The notes: generated by a model from the letters alone, not told the origin. A DNA stretch of 64,000 bases from Mytilus edulis (GCF_963676685.1 NC_092348.1:19443386-19507385); one strand, 5' to 3'. Shown: positions 1-11,364, numbered from the stretch's first letter. Made by a program: numbers and translations.

Positions 1-1
1 T

Positions 2-241
2 GTTCAGAATGTACATATTCTAGGTGTAAATGACATACCTCATTATGATCAAGATAACGGACTGTTTACTGGTTTTGACGGAACAGGAGGATACGACGAA
101 GGTAACGAATCCTTTAGAACTAAAGAAATAGAGAAGGGTGGAGCGTATGGAGATCCTGGAATACTCGGAGAAAACAGCAGGAAAAGTTTTGGTTCATCTG
201 AGGATGATAATGATCACACAGTTATGGACCCAAATCTATGA
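2..241 (+). CDS. 3' end of an unidentified protein-coding gene (terminal exon, partial)
   Basis: A single frame is open from base 2 to a TGA at 239-241, giving 79 residues. The stretch is rich in Asp, Glu, Gly and Asn, has no hydrophobic segment and no Cys, and ends in ...DPNL. It reads like a flexible acidic C-terminal tail, for example the cytoplasmic tail of a membrane protein, but I do not recognise the family. Candidate polyadenylation signals AATAAA follow at 257-262 and 484-489, which supports this being the end of a gene. The exon start lies left of the window. The frame could be chance, but its codon content looks protein-like. Confidence 0.5.
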   Translation, partial: VQNVHILGVNDIPHYDQDNGLFTGFDGTGGYDEGNESFRTKEIEKGGAYGDPGILGENSRKSFGSSEDDNDHTVMDPNL

Positions 242-256
242 CAACAGAATATCAAA

Positions 257-489
257 AATAAATTTTAAGAGAATCAGTTAATATTTATTCGTTACTCTGA
301 AGTTAATCTTCTCCCAGGAATACGTGTAAATTGTGTATCTTGTCACAAATGTCAATATGTCCATTTATTTTTAGTTTAGTTTAAGGAAGTGGGATTGAAG
401 ACATATTGACCAAAGATGGATTTGGTTACTATTCTTTAGGTGCATTATGGTTATATAGCTCTTGACGTGTTTCGGTATATATAAATAAA
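257..489 (+). promoter_or_regulatory. candidate polyadenylation signals of the upstream gene
   Basis: AATAAA hexamers at 257-262 and 484-489 follow the stop codon at 239-241. The first is very close to the stop, so the second is the more usual spacing. Confidence 0.35.
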
Positions 490-514
490 CTCATCATAGA
501 TATATATCAGGACT

Positions 515-755
515 AAATTTTATATATACGCCAGACGCGCGTTTCGTCTACAAAAGACAGTGACGCTCGAATCCAAAAAAGTTAAAAAGGCCAAATAAAG
601 TACGAAGTTGAAGAGCATTGAGGACCAAAATTCCTAAAAGTTTTGCCAAATACAGCTAAGGTAATCTATGCCTGAGGTAGAAAAGCCTTAGTATTTCAAA
701 AAATTCAAAATTTAGTAAACAGTTGATTTATAAATATAACAATATCAATGATGTT
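515..755 (+). repeat. interspersed bivalve repeat, family R1
   Basis: It begins with the motif GCCAGACGCGCGTTTCGTCT and runs through a GAAGTTGAAGAGCATTGAGG segment to about 755. Inverted partial copies lie at 3364-3505 and 37540-37720, and a worn copy at 47505-47600. No open frame is preserved. I recognise it as a common mussel-genome repeat of unknown class. Confidence 0.7.
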
Positions 756-1888
756 GTTATTGGCTTTCTAATATCCGGCTTTGGTCGTTCCTGATAAAAA
801 AAGTAAAAGAAGTAAATCCAGTTTCGGGCGCATTAAACTATACAGTGCTGTATAGCCAATGTAATCGCACACATATATGTCACATGGACACTTTATGTTT
901 AAGCATTAAACACTTTGGTGCAACACTGACTTACAAATGTATCACACATTGAACTACTGGTATTGGAATATCGCTATATTTGCGGTAGATTGCATTTTAT
1001 GCGTCATAATTTGATTTCTCCAATTTTTTGTTATTTTATTTTTAAGATTCCACCCAAAAAGTATTATTTTGTATTCAAAACGAACACTTTAACGTACTGC
1101 CGCCTCTATCTTCCCAATTCACTCAAAGTTAAAAGGATGTATTTTTGATTGAGGACTTTCCGATATTTTGGCCTCAATCCTCAATATAAAGGGATTGATT
1201 ATCGGTATGCGCATATAGTAGAATTGGTACCATTTCTATTGAACGAAATAAAAACAACAATAAAAATAGAAACCAAAGAAGCTTCCACACATGCGACTGC
1301 ACAGTTTTAAAATCTCTGCGTTTAGAGATAATTTATCATGATGAACTGCATTTGTTATGACTTACTTGTTTAATAAAATACTCAAGATGCAGGTACATAA
1401 GTACGTACATCAGTATTACAGGAAAAAAACCATAGCTGCACGCTTCAGGTATTAGTTTTGTCCTTTTAAAATCATGTTAGCTTGCAAACTTGTAACGATT
1501 TTTATTACTGAAACGGTCGTCTTGAACTGAACAACTCTTAAAGCCTAAATTATCGGCTGCTACAATTTCATCTATATTCATCTATATATAATTCACACAG
1601 TAAAGTCAGGAACAGTGCAAAAATAAAATCATGACATTTAGGATCTGTGTACTGACTTTTCATTTTAAGAAACAGTAAAGACGATACTGTCCTTATTGTT
1701 AAAGCCAATCGCGATTAATATCAATCGGGACCCAATGATTTCTGAACAGTTTAATTGGATACATTTATCAATTAAACACCGAGGTTCAAATGGCAATGCT
1801 TATATAACTGTCTGTTATGAATACTGTGTTCATACCAATTGTGTGTTAAAACTCACCTTTTAAAACAAATTTCAAAAATTCAAGTGCA
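756..1888. other. intergenic, nothing recognised
   Basis: AT-rich DNA with only short chance open frames. The small frame at 963-1148 has no recognisable domain or context. Confidence 0.5.
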
Positions 1889-1889
1889 C

Positions 1890-2275
1890 TTGATATTAAA
1901 GATACTATCGAAACTAGAAGTTCTGCTTCATATGTTAGTCATTCCGGTATTGACAAAAACTTTAAACTAGAATTTATGACAAACGTGACGATTTTAACTT
2001 TTCAATTGTCAAATTTACATTTTTCTGCCCACTCATAAGGCGTTTGGATCCCGCAATCGATACGAAATGATCGTGCATGTTTATACTTTGCAGACGTAAT
2101 TGACCGGAGTAGCTTCTTACGCAAAAACTGTTCAAACATTGTTAATGAGGAAGAACGAATGCAGTCGACACTTCGCACTTTTTATGTAACGATCACGGAT
2201 TGGTTGACTACTACCGACGGATGTGTTTAACGCCGTTTAGTTTTTACATACTCTTTGACTTTGAGAAAGAGCGAT
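1890..2275 (+). pseudogene. decayed retroelement-derived fragment (family R9)
   Basis: Conceptual reading across frame changes yields pieces resembling the better-preserved retroelement frame at 44832-45230. They are a DDFNFSIV-like block near 1990, an RAC...FxDVIDRSSFL-like block near 2075-2120, and an FYxxxHGLVDYY-like block near 2180-2220. Several frame changes and stops interrupt it. The relationship rests on three short blocks in the right order, so it is tentative. Confidence 0.35.
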
Positions 2276-3095
2276 AAAAATACATATGAAATTGGCCATA
2301 GCACTTTACAATGAATGTAATTTAGAGCTATATTCGGAGACAAAATAAAATATAAATATGATCGCAGAAAGCTGTAATACAAAAGCGTAAATATTTTGTT
2401 GCAGCGATATGTAGACAGAAAAGTACGATATCTGAGGAAAATTTCGAACAGAAAGTCCCGGAAAGAGACAGCATGTCAGTTGAGAAAATTGTAATTACAA
2501 TCTGAATCATGCGCGCTAGTTACATAGGAATATAGTTAATGAGAATGTTGGCAAAATAGATACGATTGGGCCAAGAGTTAGGTCTCAGAATAATGATAAA
2601 ACAGTATAAATAAATCAGGAACATATTTGTTTAACAACTCAGCATTCCATGCGAATCTTTACACAACATGATATATGTACTTCAGTTCCTATTTCAATAA
2701 ATGATTTATCACAGAAATTCGTGTTAGTCCGTTTGTTTTATAAAACAATCTTCAGTTATATCGCAAAAACAGCAATTAAGTTTTGTTTATCATGTTGACA
2801 GAAGAATAAATTGACTATTAGAAATCTATTAAAAACTTTGGAAAACCCTCTTTGTATGAGATAAGAGTTGTTTAACCTTTTAAATACTTCCTAGTTTAAT
2901 TATTTATGATCTTATTATGTCAATAGACTTTCGATGTTTATTTAATGAATAACTGTATTTTTTTTTCTGATTATGAAGAGATTTAAAGAAAGTGTGGTGC
3001 AGACCGCAGGCTCTTTAAAAGTGTGCACCACATTTTTGATGTTTTTGATGTAAATGATAGATTTTATATTTTACTAATAATTTAATTTAGACTTT
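2276..3095. other. intergenic, nothing recognised
   Basis: AT-rich sequence without a supported gene. The small minus-strand frame at 2328-2510 looks random. Confidence 0.5.
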
Positions 3096-3362
3096 CAATA
3101 AAGGCAACAGTAGTTTACCGCTGTTCGAAAGTCATAAATCGATTGAGAGAAAACAAATTTTGGTAACAAACGTAAACCGAAGGAAACATATCAACTATAA
3201 TAGTAAAACAACGAAACAACAAAAAGCATACGATAACTTGACACAAACAGAAATGAACTATAAGATAAATAAAGGCAACAGTAGTATACCGCTGTTCGAA
3301 ATTCATTAATCGATTCAGAAAAAAACAAATCCGGGTTACAAACTAAAACTGAAGAAACAGCT
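3096..3362 (+). repeat. two tandem copies of bivalve repeat R2
   Basis: Two copies of a unit starting AAAGGCAACAGTAGT(A/T)TACC and continuing CGCTGTTCGAAA...AATCGATT lie at about 3099-3180 and 3268-3362. Another copy is at 15593-15700 and a degenerate one at 17590-17660. The GTTCGAA inside the unit is not a tRNA arm. Confidence 0.65.
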
Positions 3363-3363
3363 A

Positions 3364-3505
3364 CTTTCCTGACATGCTCTTCAACTTCGTATTTGTTTGG
3401 CTTTTTAACTGTTTTGATCTGAGCGTCACTGATGAGTCTTATGTAGACGAAACGCGCGTCTGGCGTATTAAATTATAATCCTGGTACCTTTGATAACTAT
3501 TGGTA
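3364..3505 (-). repeat. inverted partial copy of repeat R1
   Basis: This is the reverse complement of the left half of the element at 515-755, including AGACGAAACGCGCGTCTGGC, followed by a GGTACCTTTGATAACTATTG tail. A worn echo of that tail occurs near 26010. Confidence 0.65.
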
Positions 3506-3865
3506 CAGGACATCTTACGAAAAGATGGTTGTTTGACCCTGGCTATATGATTTTCGCTAAACGTATCCATGAAATCTTCTCAGCCCCCAAACTTTAACAA
3601 CCTTCATTAATACCTGCTGTGGCAACATTTTGTAAAACAAACCCGCATAATAAAAAAGTAAAAGAAAATAAGACACAAACACCCTTGTTATTAAATAACA
3701 AATGTAAGGTTTTATCAAAGTGATGTACGCAAAATATTTACAAAAAAATTACAACATTTTATTTAGGTACAGGATTTTAAACGAGTGGCAAAATCGACGT
3801 TTTATAAGATAACAATTGTGGTGTTTTCTTAAATTGCAATGTAGTTAAGTATTTATTCCACGCGG

Positions 3866-5269
3866 TTAATTCGAATGATTAAGGAATAACCACAATCTTA
3901 GCTTGTTCCAAACGTTCTCAAGTTCTTTCTCGTTGTCATTCGGCCATGCAATAAGGGCAAGGTCCTTCCATAAAACAGCTAATTCGTGGGGAATATCCTC
4001 CATATTTATTCCTTTGGTAATGATAATAATCTTTTGTAAATTCTGTGAGAAGTGGTGATATTTTGCCCGCTCGACTGCATATTGTCCCCATATATCATTC
4101 TTAAAGGAAGACGTCACAAGAAATATCACATGTCTGCTTTGTTCAATGCAGTCAGCAAAGGTGTCGGCTATAGGCCTCCCTACTGGAAAATCTCTATGTT
4201 CTATGCACATTTTCAAACCCCATTTTCTTTCTAACTTAGGCATCAGTATATACTTTATCCATGACAGATCACTTTCAGGATAATACACGAAAACATCATA
4301 CTTGAATTTTACATCGATACCCTTTTCTAGAGTGTGTCTAAAACGTTTGTAAAAATAAAATGAAATTCGCCATCTAAAACTGTATATAAGTGTAAAAGGA
4401 AAGAAAATAGCAATAAATGTTACAATAAGACCTATCCCTGCTTTAAGCCACACACCGTTGTTACAACCAGCAAAAAGTTCATTAAAATGCGAAGCAGCAA
4501 TTCTTGTGTTAGTTACTGTTGAATTGTGTAAAAGGCAGTTGTAACCATTACGATCGAATGTGAAATTGGTTCTATTCATTTTATGAAGCCATCGGATGAA
4601 GTCGTAGTTTGTACAATCGCAAACAAATGCGTTGTAGTCCAAATGAAGCTTAAAAACTCCATGTTTTTGATACAAAACATCGAATAATTCTTGAAATGTA
4701 CTATTGATATTGGTAAGAAGGTTTTTACTCAAATCGAGTTCTTTGAGATTTGGTATCCTTGTTATAGCAAGCGGAACTGCCCTGAAAAGGTTGTTTGACA
4801 AATTCAAGTAGGTCAGTCCAGTCATATTTTCAAATATATCAGAAGGCAATTTCCACATAAAGTTATCTGAAATATCTAATTTTTCAGTTCCTGATACAAA
4901 CGTAAAGATGTTTTTCTGTTTTTTTATTGTAATATACAAACGTGTGCTCCTCATTACAAGTATTTTAAGTTTAAATAAAGGATACAGTTGTATTTTATCG
5001 AATACTACTCTTGAATCGACTCCCGTTACATCAAGATACTCTATTACAGAACCGTTTGATATGGTTGCCTGATCAACAGTTACACAGAAAGACACATCAA
5101 ACCGATCTATACTCGCATTCGTTGGTATTCTCCATATGACTGGTTGCCCACTGTGTAAAACATGGCTCCTATGCACTACTTTTATTGAAGATGGTAATGT
5201 TATTACTCGTTCTACGGTGATATTAGTCAGATTTGTCACTGTAATAGGTGGATAATTGATAAAACGCAA
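3866..5269 (-). CDS. open transmembrane + TIR portion of the broken Toll-like receptor
   Basis: A 467-codon frame with LRRs at about residues 130-205, an LRRCT, a membrane helix at about 275-300 and a TIR domain at about 318-465. This part has no stops even though the ectodomain upstream is broken. If transcribed alone it would give an LRR-TM-TIR fragment lacking a signal peptide. It may simply be the least decayed piece of the pseudogene. Confidence 0.5.
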   Translation of the reverse strand: MRFINYPPITVTNLTNITVERVITLPSSIKVVHRSHVLHSGQPVIWRIPTNASIDRFDVSFCVTVDQATISNGSVIEYLDVTGVDSRVVFDKIQLYPLFKLKILVMRSTRLYITIKKQKNIFTFVSGTEKLDISDNFMWKLPSDIFENMTGLTYLNLSNNLFRAVPLAITRIPNLKELDLSKNLLTNINSTFQELFDVLYQKHGVFKLHLDYNAFVCDCTNYDFIRWLHKMNRTNFTFDRNGYNCLLHNSTVTNTRIAASHFNELFAGCNNGVWLKAGIGLIVTFIAIFFPFTLIYSFRWRISFYFYKRFRHTLEKGIDVKFKYDVFVYYPESDLSWIKYILMPKLERKWGLKMCIEHRDFPVGRPIADTFADCIEQSRHVIFLVTSSFKNDIWGQYAVERAKYHHFSQNLQKIIIITKGINMEDIPHELAVLWKDLALIAWPNDNEKELENVWNKLRLWLFLNHSN

Positions 5270-6368
5270 AGGTATACTATATACGAGTACTCGAATTTCG
5301 TAAGGTTTTGAGCTTTATTGAAAAACTGTTTGAAATTACAAGCCATTGTGCATGAAAAAATGAAAATCGATTTTCAGATAGTGAATTATTCAGAAGACAT
5401 TCAGGCTGATTGAATGTAAGAAGTGAACCATTTTTCAAAATCTACTATGTTGTTTTTAGAGATATCAAGAAATTCTACACAAATTGTTTGTATATATTTC
5501 ACCATTTCCTTTGTAATATTTACTTCAAAGCTGTATGCACTGTTGTTTGTAATCGATTCATCATCCACGTGATGAAAGTTTATCATTTCCATTGTTCGAT
5601 GTAAAAGAGGTTTGAGAAGCTGGACGGCTTGGATTGGATGCACATAAGTATCCGACAAATCTAACACTTTAAGATATGGGAAATGTTTAAGGGTGTCCTC
5701 CTCTACTTTAACAAACTGTTGACATCTATTCATATGCAAATATTCAATAGAGTAAAATTTATGAATGTTGAATAATTCAAAACCTCTGCTTTACAATAAT
5801 CGAATTCCCATACCTTAAGTTTACCCATCTTCTTGAACCCTTCTCCAAATACAGGTTTTGGTCCAAGATCAATAGCAAGACTTTCTAAGTTTACAAGCAC
5901 TCCAAGTGCTTTGTCTGGATAATTAGTCGGCAGTTTGCATTATTTGAAAAGTTCATGTTCCTACTGATATCAAGTAATGATATATTAGTTATAAAGCTAA
6001 ATAAGATCGGTGTATATGATGTTAAGGTCAGATTGTTACAAGACATCTTAAGTGTCTTTAATGGTGTTAATCCTATAACAGCTTTAGTTTCCAAGCTTTC
6101 TAATGTATTGTTGTTAATTGTCAGTTCAATTAATACTTTCAAATTACTGAAAGCATAATTTTCAATCTTCCGTATTTTGTTATGGTCAAGAATTAAAATG
6201 TTGATATCGTCCAATAAATTCTTTGGTATATGTGTCAAGTTCCAATATGAACAATTTATATAGATGATCCATATGGAGTTGTTTGCTTTGTGCAATGGGT
6301 TCTTAGTTGCAATTATAAAAATCAAACAAACATTTAGAAATAAATAGAAAAATACTTCTTTTGTACAT
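3866..6368 (-). pseudogene. Toll-like receptor (LRR-TM-TIR) gene, frame-broken
   Basis: Read from the likely ATG at 6366-6368 down to the TAA at 3866-3868, this is a single-exon Toll-like receptor. A hydrophobic leader is followed by a Cys-containing N-terminal cap and leucine-rich repeats (5891-6325), more ectodomain (5401-5739), then a 467-codon open part (3866-5269) with two clear LRRs, an LRRCT (CDC...C), a transmembrane helix and a TIR domain. TIR box 1 reads YDVFVYY, box 2 has RDFPVG, and a W-containing box 3 lies near the end. Toll-like receptors sense microbial ligands and signal through MyD88-type adaptors. The frame changes in the leader (about 6330), near 5925, near 5750, near 5410 and once or twice within 5270-5340. 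Protein-like sequence continues through every break, so these are indels, not introns. A pseudogene is most likely; assembly error is the alternative. Confidence 0.85.
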
Positions 6369-6489
6369 CACGTAACTGTGATTATAAAGTCTTCAATGTA
6401 AGTAAAGAAGTTTTGTTTTAACGTTCCAATGAACAATAGTGAAAACTTAAAAAAAAAACAAAAACAACAACAATATTTATTTATATTTT

Positions 6490-7215
6490 ACTAGAACAAA
6501 CCCGTGATATCACGGGTTCGTGACTGAATTAAAGTATATAACTATGCGCAAGTCGTCTTTTAGTATTAGTATTGTCATCTGATAAAGTCATGCCGATTAT
6601 AAGATACACAGTATTTCTCTGCTTTCAAGTCTTTCTGTTTGAACCCGTCGAACTGAAACAATAATATTAATAATTTGGAAAATAAAAGGTCCTGGAATGG
6701 AGTATTTTTTAATCAACAGCATTGTCCTATATAAGTTATAAATAACGTTGAATTCTTTGCTTCGCTGTTTTACGTCATGCCCACTAACAAATTGAAAACT
6801 GTACCTATACGCCTTATTTTTAGTCCAGATTTTTAGTATTCGTATTGTTATCTTAGAAAGTCTTACTGATTAAAATACTACCATCGGTAATAATTTGACA
6901 ATTTAGTAGTGTCAACCCTGTGGTTATGACCCGTGTATATAGCATATTAATCCTGAATACAACGTTTGGTGGTGCGCCTGTCAGATACGGAACGTACAGA
7001 TAAGGTCATAGGTAACAGGTGAATATACTATTGGTATCGGTAGCGGACTCGACCCGGAACTTCTTAATTATTGGCAATATTAATTACGTGGAAAACAAAA
7101 GGGCCTGGAGTGGTGTAATTTTTAATCTACACCTTTGTACTATATTAGTTATATACAAAGTTGAATTCTGTGATTCGTCGTTTTTACGTGATGACGGCTG
7201 ACAAATTGGACCTCG
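6490..7215 (+). repeat. interspersed repeat R3 with two diverged internal copies
   Basis: Segments at about 6650-6810 and 7050-7210 share GG(T/G)CCTGGA(A/G)TGG followed by TTTTTAATC, and later a GTTGAATTCT block, so they are diverged copies of one unit. The left part contains the perfect 20-bp palindrome AACCCGTGATATCACGGGTT (6499-6518). No coding capacity. Confidence 0.55.
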
Positions 7216-7677
7216 TAATTTTAGTATTATAGATAGTACCTGGCTTATACGATAACGATGTTTGCACGTACTTGAATTACGATACCCTGTATGTGCATTC
7301 AAATTTTTCATATAGGAAAATCAAACAGTGCACACAGTTCTCAAGGCAAAATATTATCATATCATATCAATAAAAATATTCAGGTTATCAGTATTTGGGA
7401 AATAACGAGACCATACAATGATTGCCGTATGTGAGATGTAGGGTAAGCAGTAGTATTAGTATACTTGTTGAGGCGATTATACTCATATCTTTCAATTTGC
7501 TACTTTTTTTTAATGAATACCAAATATTTAGTGCTAGAGATACTATTATATTCAGCTTTAGAGATTTATTGCAAATGACAACTTTACCATCTTCCTTTTA
7601 GATTTGCTCGTAGTATCATGTACATATATCAATTTCAATCCTTCAACTAGAAATATACTGCAAGGAAGATACTGTTT
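7216..7677. other. intergenic, nothing recognised
   Basis: AT-rich sequence with no supported feature. Confidence 0.45.
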
Positions 7678-9005
7678 TCAAGATTCAAGTTTTATTTAGA
7701 GTCGATATTCAATAAACTACATAAACACAAGCTCTAGTGAGCTTTTCAAATCGAACAAAATACATTACACATACACAATACAATACACACATACAAAAGT
7801 CATGAAAACAACACAATTTTAAACATATAATGCATAGTAAGATACCATAAATGACATATATAAGTTAAAAGTATATAGTACACTTAAAACATAGCACACA
7901 TTAATAGGATTGCACAAATCATATAGTCACACAAAAAATAAAAGTAAAATAAAACAGGCATAAACACTATATGCATGTACTGCACTGGCATGAGCTGTTA
8001 CTTGGATCCCATGTTTGTAATGGTTGTACCAATTTTTTGAATTGTTCAAAAGATGTTTCCATTCGACAATGGTTCGGTAGCTCATTCCAGATTTGTGCAG
8101 CATTATAGTGAAACGATCTTAAGCCATACTTAATAGTTCTAACTTTTGGGAGTACTGCTGTTTCCTGTGATCTTAAATCATACTTGTTAATTTTCATATC
8201 AATCAAATCATGAAGGTAGCTCGGATGTTTTTTGTGAATTATTTTTTTTTCTAGCAGTTTTTCGTAAGGACTATCATAATGTTTATAAATGAATCTTAGA
8301 GCTCTTTTTTGAATATTTTCCATTTTAAAAGAAATGTTTTCACTACAGTAGTACCAAATTACTGGACAATAGTTAAAATTCGAAAGAATGAATGAGTAGT
8401 ATGCTGTTAACATACCTAGCCTGTTTAAATATTAACCCATACGTTTTAGAATGTTTAATTGTCTTGATTCGTTTTTACATATTTCAGATATATGATTGTT
8501 AAAATTAAGTCCGAATCTATAGTTATTCCAAGACGTTTAACGTTTTCGTCACAAGAAATTTGGTTTCCATTTAATTTAATATCAAATTATGTTTATTTGT
8601 CTTTTTTCCAATGGCTATAGCCTGGAATTTGTAATGATTAGCCTTCGTTAAATTTATAAAAAACCAGTTTATTAGATTTAAACTATCAGTTTCTAAACTT
8701 TCAACAACTTTATCTAAATTATGATCACTGTATGATACAGTGTTGTCATCAGCATAATTATAAATGGTGCTTTTTTGTACAAAATGAAATATGTCATTTA
8801 TGGAGACATTGAAAAAACTGGACCAAGAATTCACTCTTGTGGTACGCCTTTAAACATACGATTCCATTCACTGTAAGAACTTCCAACTTTAAGGCGTTGT
8901 TTTCTGTTTTCTAAATAACATTTTAATAATTTTAGAGAATTTTTAGACACACAGTATTCTTCAAATGTAAGTAAAATCGTGCGGTAAATAATCAAATGCT
9001 TTAGT
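7678..9005 (-). mobile_element. decayed 5'-truncated non-LTR retrotransposon (jockey/CR1-like LINE)
   Basis: Minus-strand frames at 8571-8834 and 7967-8413 encode the end of a reverse transcriptase. They include a YADD catalytic box (codons at 8745-8756), a region just before it where the usual VPQG(S) motif reads VPQE followed by a stop, and the C-terminal region ending in a Cys-rich tail. Frame changes and a stop make it inactive. A 3' untranslated tail follows to about 7678, with AATAAA-like sequence on the minus strand near 7690. The upstream part is missing beyond about 9005. Confidence 0.8.
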
Positions 9006-9129
9006 TTAATGATTAATGTTAAATTTAAAAAGACATTACTTATAGTACAGTAGTGAGTGTCCCCTTAAATTAAAAAAGATATTAATGCATGGTACATCAA
9101 TAATGACATTAGTTCGGTTTTTTAAGATT

Positions 9130-10383
9130 TTTAATTGATGAACGAAAGGAAAACAGAATGAACATTTTGCGTTTTTTCTTAATTAAAAATAAACGCTTTA
9201 TTAATCGTGTTTATTCAACGTTTAGCGGCAAATATTTCATGTATAGTTGGAACAATAACTATCTTGTGAAACCAAACAGAGGAAGTCCTGCACAAGTCTT
9301 TTGTGCAAGTTATATAAACTTGATGATACAAGAATGTTGAGCAAAATTTGGAAATATTCGGCCCGTCGACGCAAAGGATGGAAGTTCATGGTAAACAAAC
9401 TGATAGAGAAGATTGATAATGAATTATTTGTACAAGACACTACGCTATCTACGGAATTAGTGATGAAAATTGCATATGAAAAACTCTCAGAATTGGACAA
9501 TCGAGAGTGTCAAAAAGATATATTCAATAACAAAGTCAAAGAGATAAACGGCAATAAACTGCGCACATACAGACTTTACAAAAACAATGTATCTGTGGAA
9601 CCATATGTTCGGCCAAAATTTAACAAGTTCGCAAAGAAGACTTGTGGCTATGTTCCGCGTGGGTTCGTTACCGTTAGCGCTTAAAACAGGACGTTACTCC
9701 AGGCCGCCAGTACCGGTTCAAAACAGACTTTGTCAATTCTGTAATTTAAGCGAAGTTGAAACCGAAAAACATTTTATAATGACATGTGACTTGTACAGTG
9801 ATTTAAGGTTTGAATTTTTTTTATGAAGCTTCAAAACATATTGCTTACTTTCAAAATATTAGTACTGACGAAAAATTTATTGAAATTATGAATTGTGATA
9901 CGATCCAACATTTATTATGTAAACAACTGCATAGATTTTTCACTCGAAGGAAACTGTATCTAGATATCTGATCTAAAACTTTTGTTAACAACCTTTTATC
10001 AGAGAATTAATATTTAAAAGTAAACAGCATATTTTATCTTGTTTAGTATTTTAATTGACAAGTCTATAAATTTAATTATGGAAATGCTGTGTCAATCACA
10101 TGATTTTTAATATTTCCTTTTTTTTTTAAATTTTATTTTAAACCTGCAAATTTGTTTTTTTTAGTCAGTATTTTAAAAAGAATATTGACGAAACAGTTCA
10201 ATGCAATTTTCAAATGGTTATTAGTATACATGTTTAAAACTTTGTAATATATTTTTACAGTGTCTCATAAGTCAATTTGTTTGGCTGGGTGTTGATTATT
10301 TTAAATATTTTATATGTTTTACTGTGTATTGTTCAGCTGTTAATCAAATTATTGATACGTGACACTTTAATAAAATAATTTAT
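9130..10383 (+). mobile_element. decayed 3' fragment of a second LINE family
   Basis: Overlapping frames at 9158-9340, 9301-9684 and 9587-9826, and a continuation to the TGA at 9969-9971, form one C-terminal retrotransposon region interrupted by frame changes. It contains a basic linker, a KLRTYRLYKN-like block and a C-x2-C...H...C zinc-binding motif (about 9731-9787) of the type after reverse transcriptases. An AT-rich 3' tail runs to an AATAAA-containing end near 10370. It belongs to a different family from, and lies head-to-head with, the LINE at 7678-9005. Confidence 0.7.
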
Positions 10384-10409
10384 TGCGTAAACCCCTGAGG
10401 GTTTACGCA
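10384..10409. repeat. perfect stem-loop at the 3' edge of the LINE fragment
   Basis: Eleven-base arms TGCGTAAACCC / GGGTTTACGCA with a CTGA loop, immediately after the AATAAA-rich end of the retrotransposon tail. Confidence 0.6.
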
Positions 10410-10476
10410 GTATATATTGGACGAGTGATGTAGTCTTTCGGAACACCGGATGTTATTCGGAACACTTCTGTTCCTT

Positions 10477-10540
10477 CTATGACCACCTTTCAAATACATG
10501 CGCAATAGCTATGACCACCTTTCAAATGCATGCGCAATAG
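10477..10540 (+). repeat. 32-bp tandem duplication
   Basis: Two adjacent 32-bp units beginning CTATGACCACCTTTCAAAT differ at one base (10477-10508 and 10509-10540). Confidence 0.8.
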
Positions 10541-10967
10541 CTTACTAATCTGTTGAATATGCATTAGCATCTAAAGTTGCTATAGAGATATTTTACGTAT
10601 GGTCTGAAATTTATTATGATATAATATTTTCTTGCACACGATTACAAGCTGCTAATATTAACCTACATGCGTAGTATTTTAATTAGTCAAACGATGTAAC
10701 CAGCTGTGTTAAGATATGAGATAAGATTTCATGTAAACAATGCGCTTTATATTCTGAACGAGAATAATTAAAAATAAAATCTTTAGAAAGAGTTTTAGTA
10801 GCATTTTATTTTAGATTTTACGTTTAGTGAAGATGTACATGTTGTAAAAAGCAAGCTATTTATTATTTTTATACTGATATTAAAGGGAAGTCTTTCTTGC
10901 ATATTATTAAAATACAGTTTTTTTTTTTGTGTTAAATATTGCAACTTTAATAAAAAAAAAATGTTTA

Positions 10968-11364
10968 TTAAGGATGTCTGCTGCTCTAACTTAAAAAAAC
11001 AAGGATTTCATGTGGTTGCTTAAAATGAAAACAACTTTGATATTTAAACAAAATAAAGTAATAAAATCATTAGTCTCGTGTGTAGTTTTCAAAATACGAG
11101 ACATTTAGAAAATGGCGGGAAAAGGGTTTTCTTCAGACTTTACTATTTGTTAACATTGGAATTGTTTTTTACCCTTTAAACCAAGAAAAAATAACAAGGA
11201 TTTCATGCCGCCGGATCACTAAATCTTAAATCATCTATTGAACAGATTTATGAAGACAAAAGTGGGGTGTCGTGTAAAAAAATTTAATACATTTGGATGG
11301 ATAAAACCTGAGAAAATCGAAAATATGACAAGAATTCAAAAACATGACCAGCAGACATCCTTAA
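10968..11364. mobile_element. MITE with 16-bp perfect terminal inverted repeats bounded by TTAA
   Basis: The left end TTAAGGATGTCTGCTG (10968-10983) is matched exactly in inverse by CAGCAGACATCCTTAA (11349-11364). The element is 397 bp and shares an interior ATGGCGGGAAAAGG block with the element at 50887-51296, so the two form one family. TTAA at both ends suggests piggyBac-type target duplication. It carries no transposase. Confidence 0.75.

Noticed and set aside
3099..3310. GTTCGAA motif as a tRNA B box
   Set aside because: No A box or cloverleaf; the motif is fixed within repeat R2.
4052..4234. plus-strand 60-codon frame
   Set aside because: Antisense shadow of the TIR-coding region.
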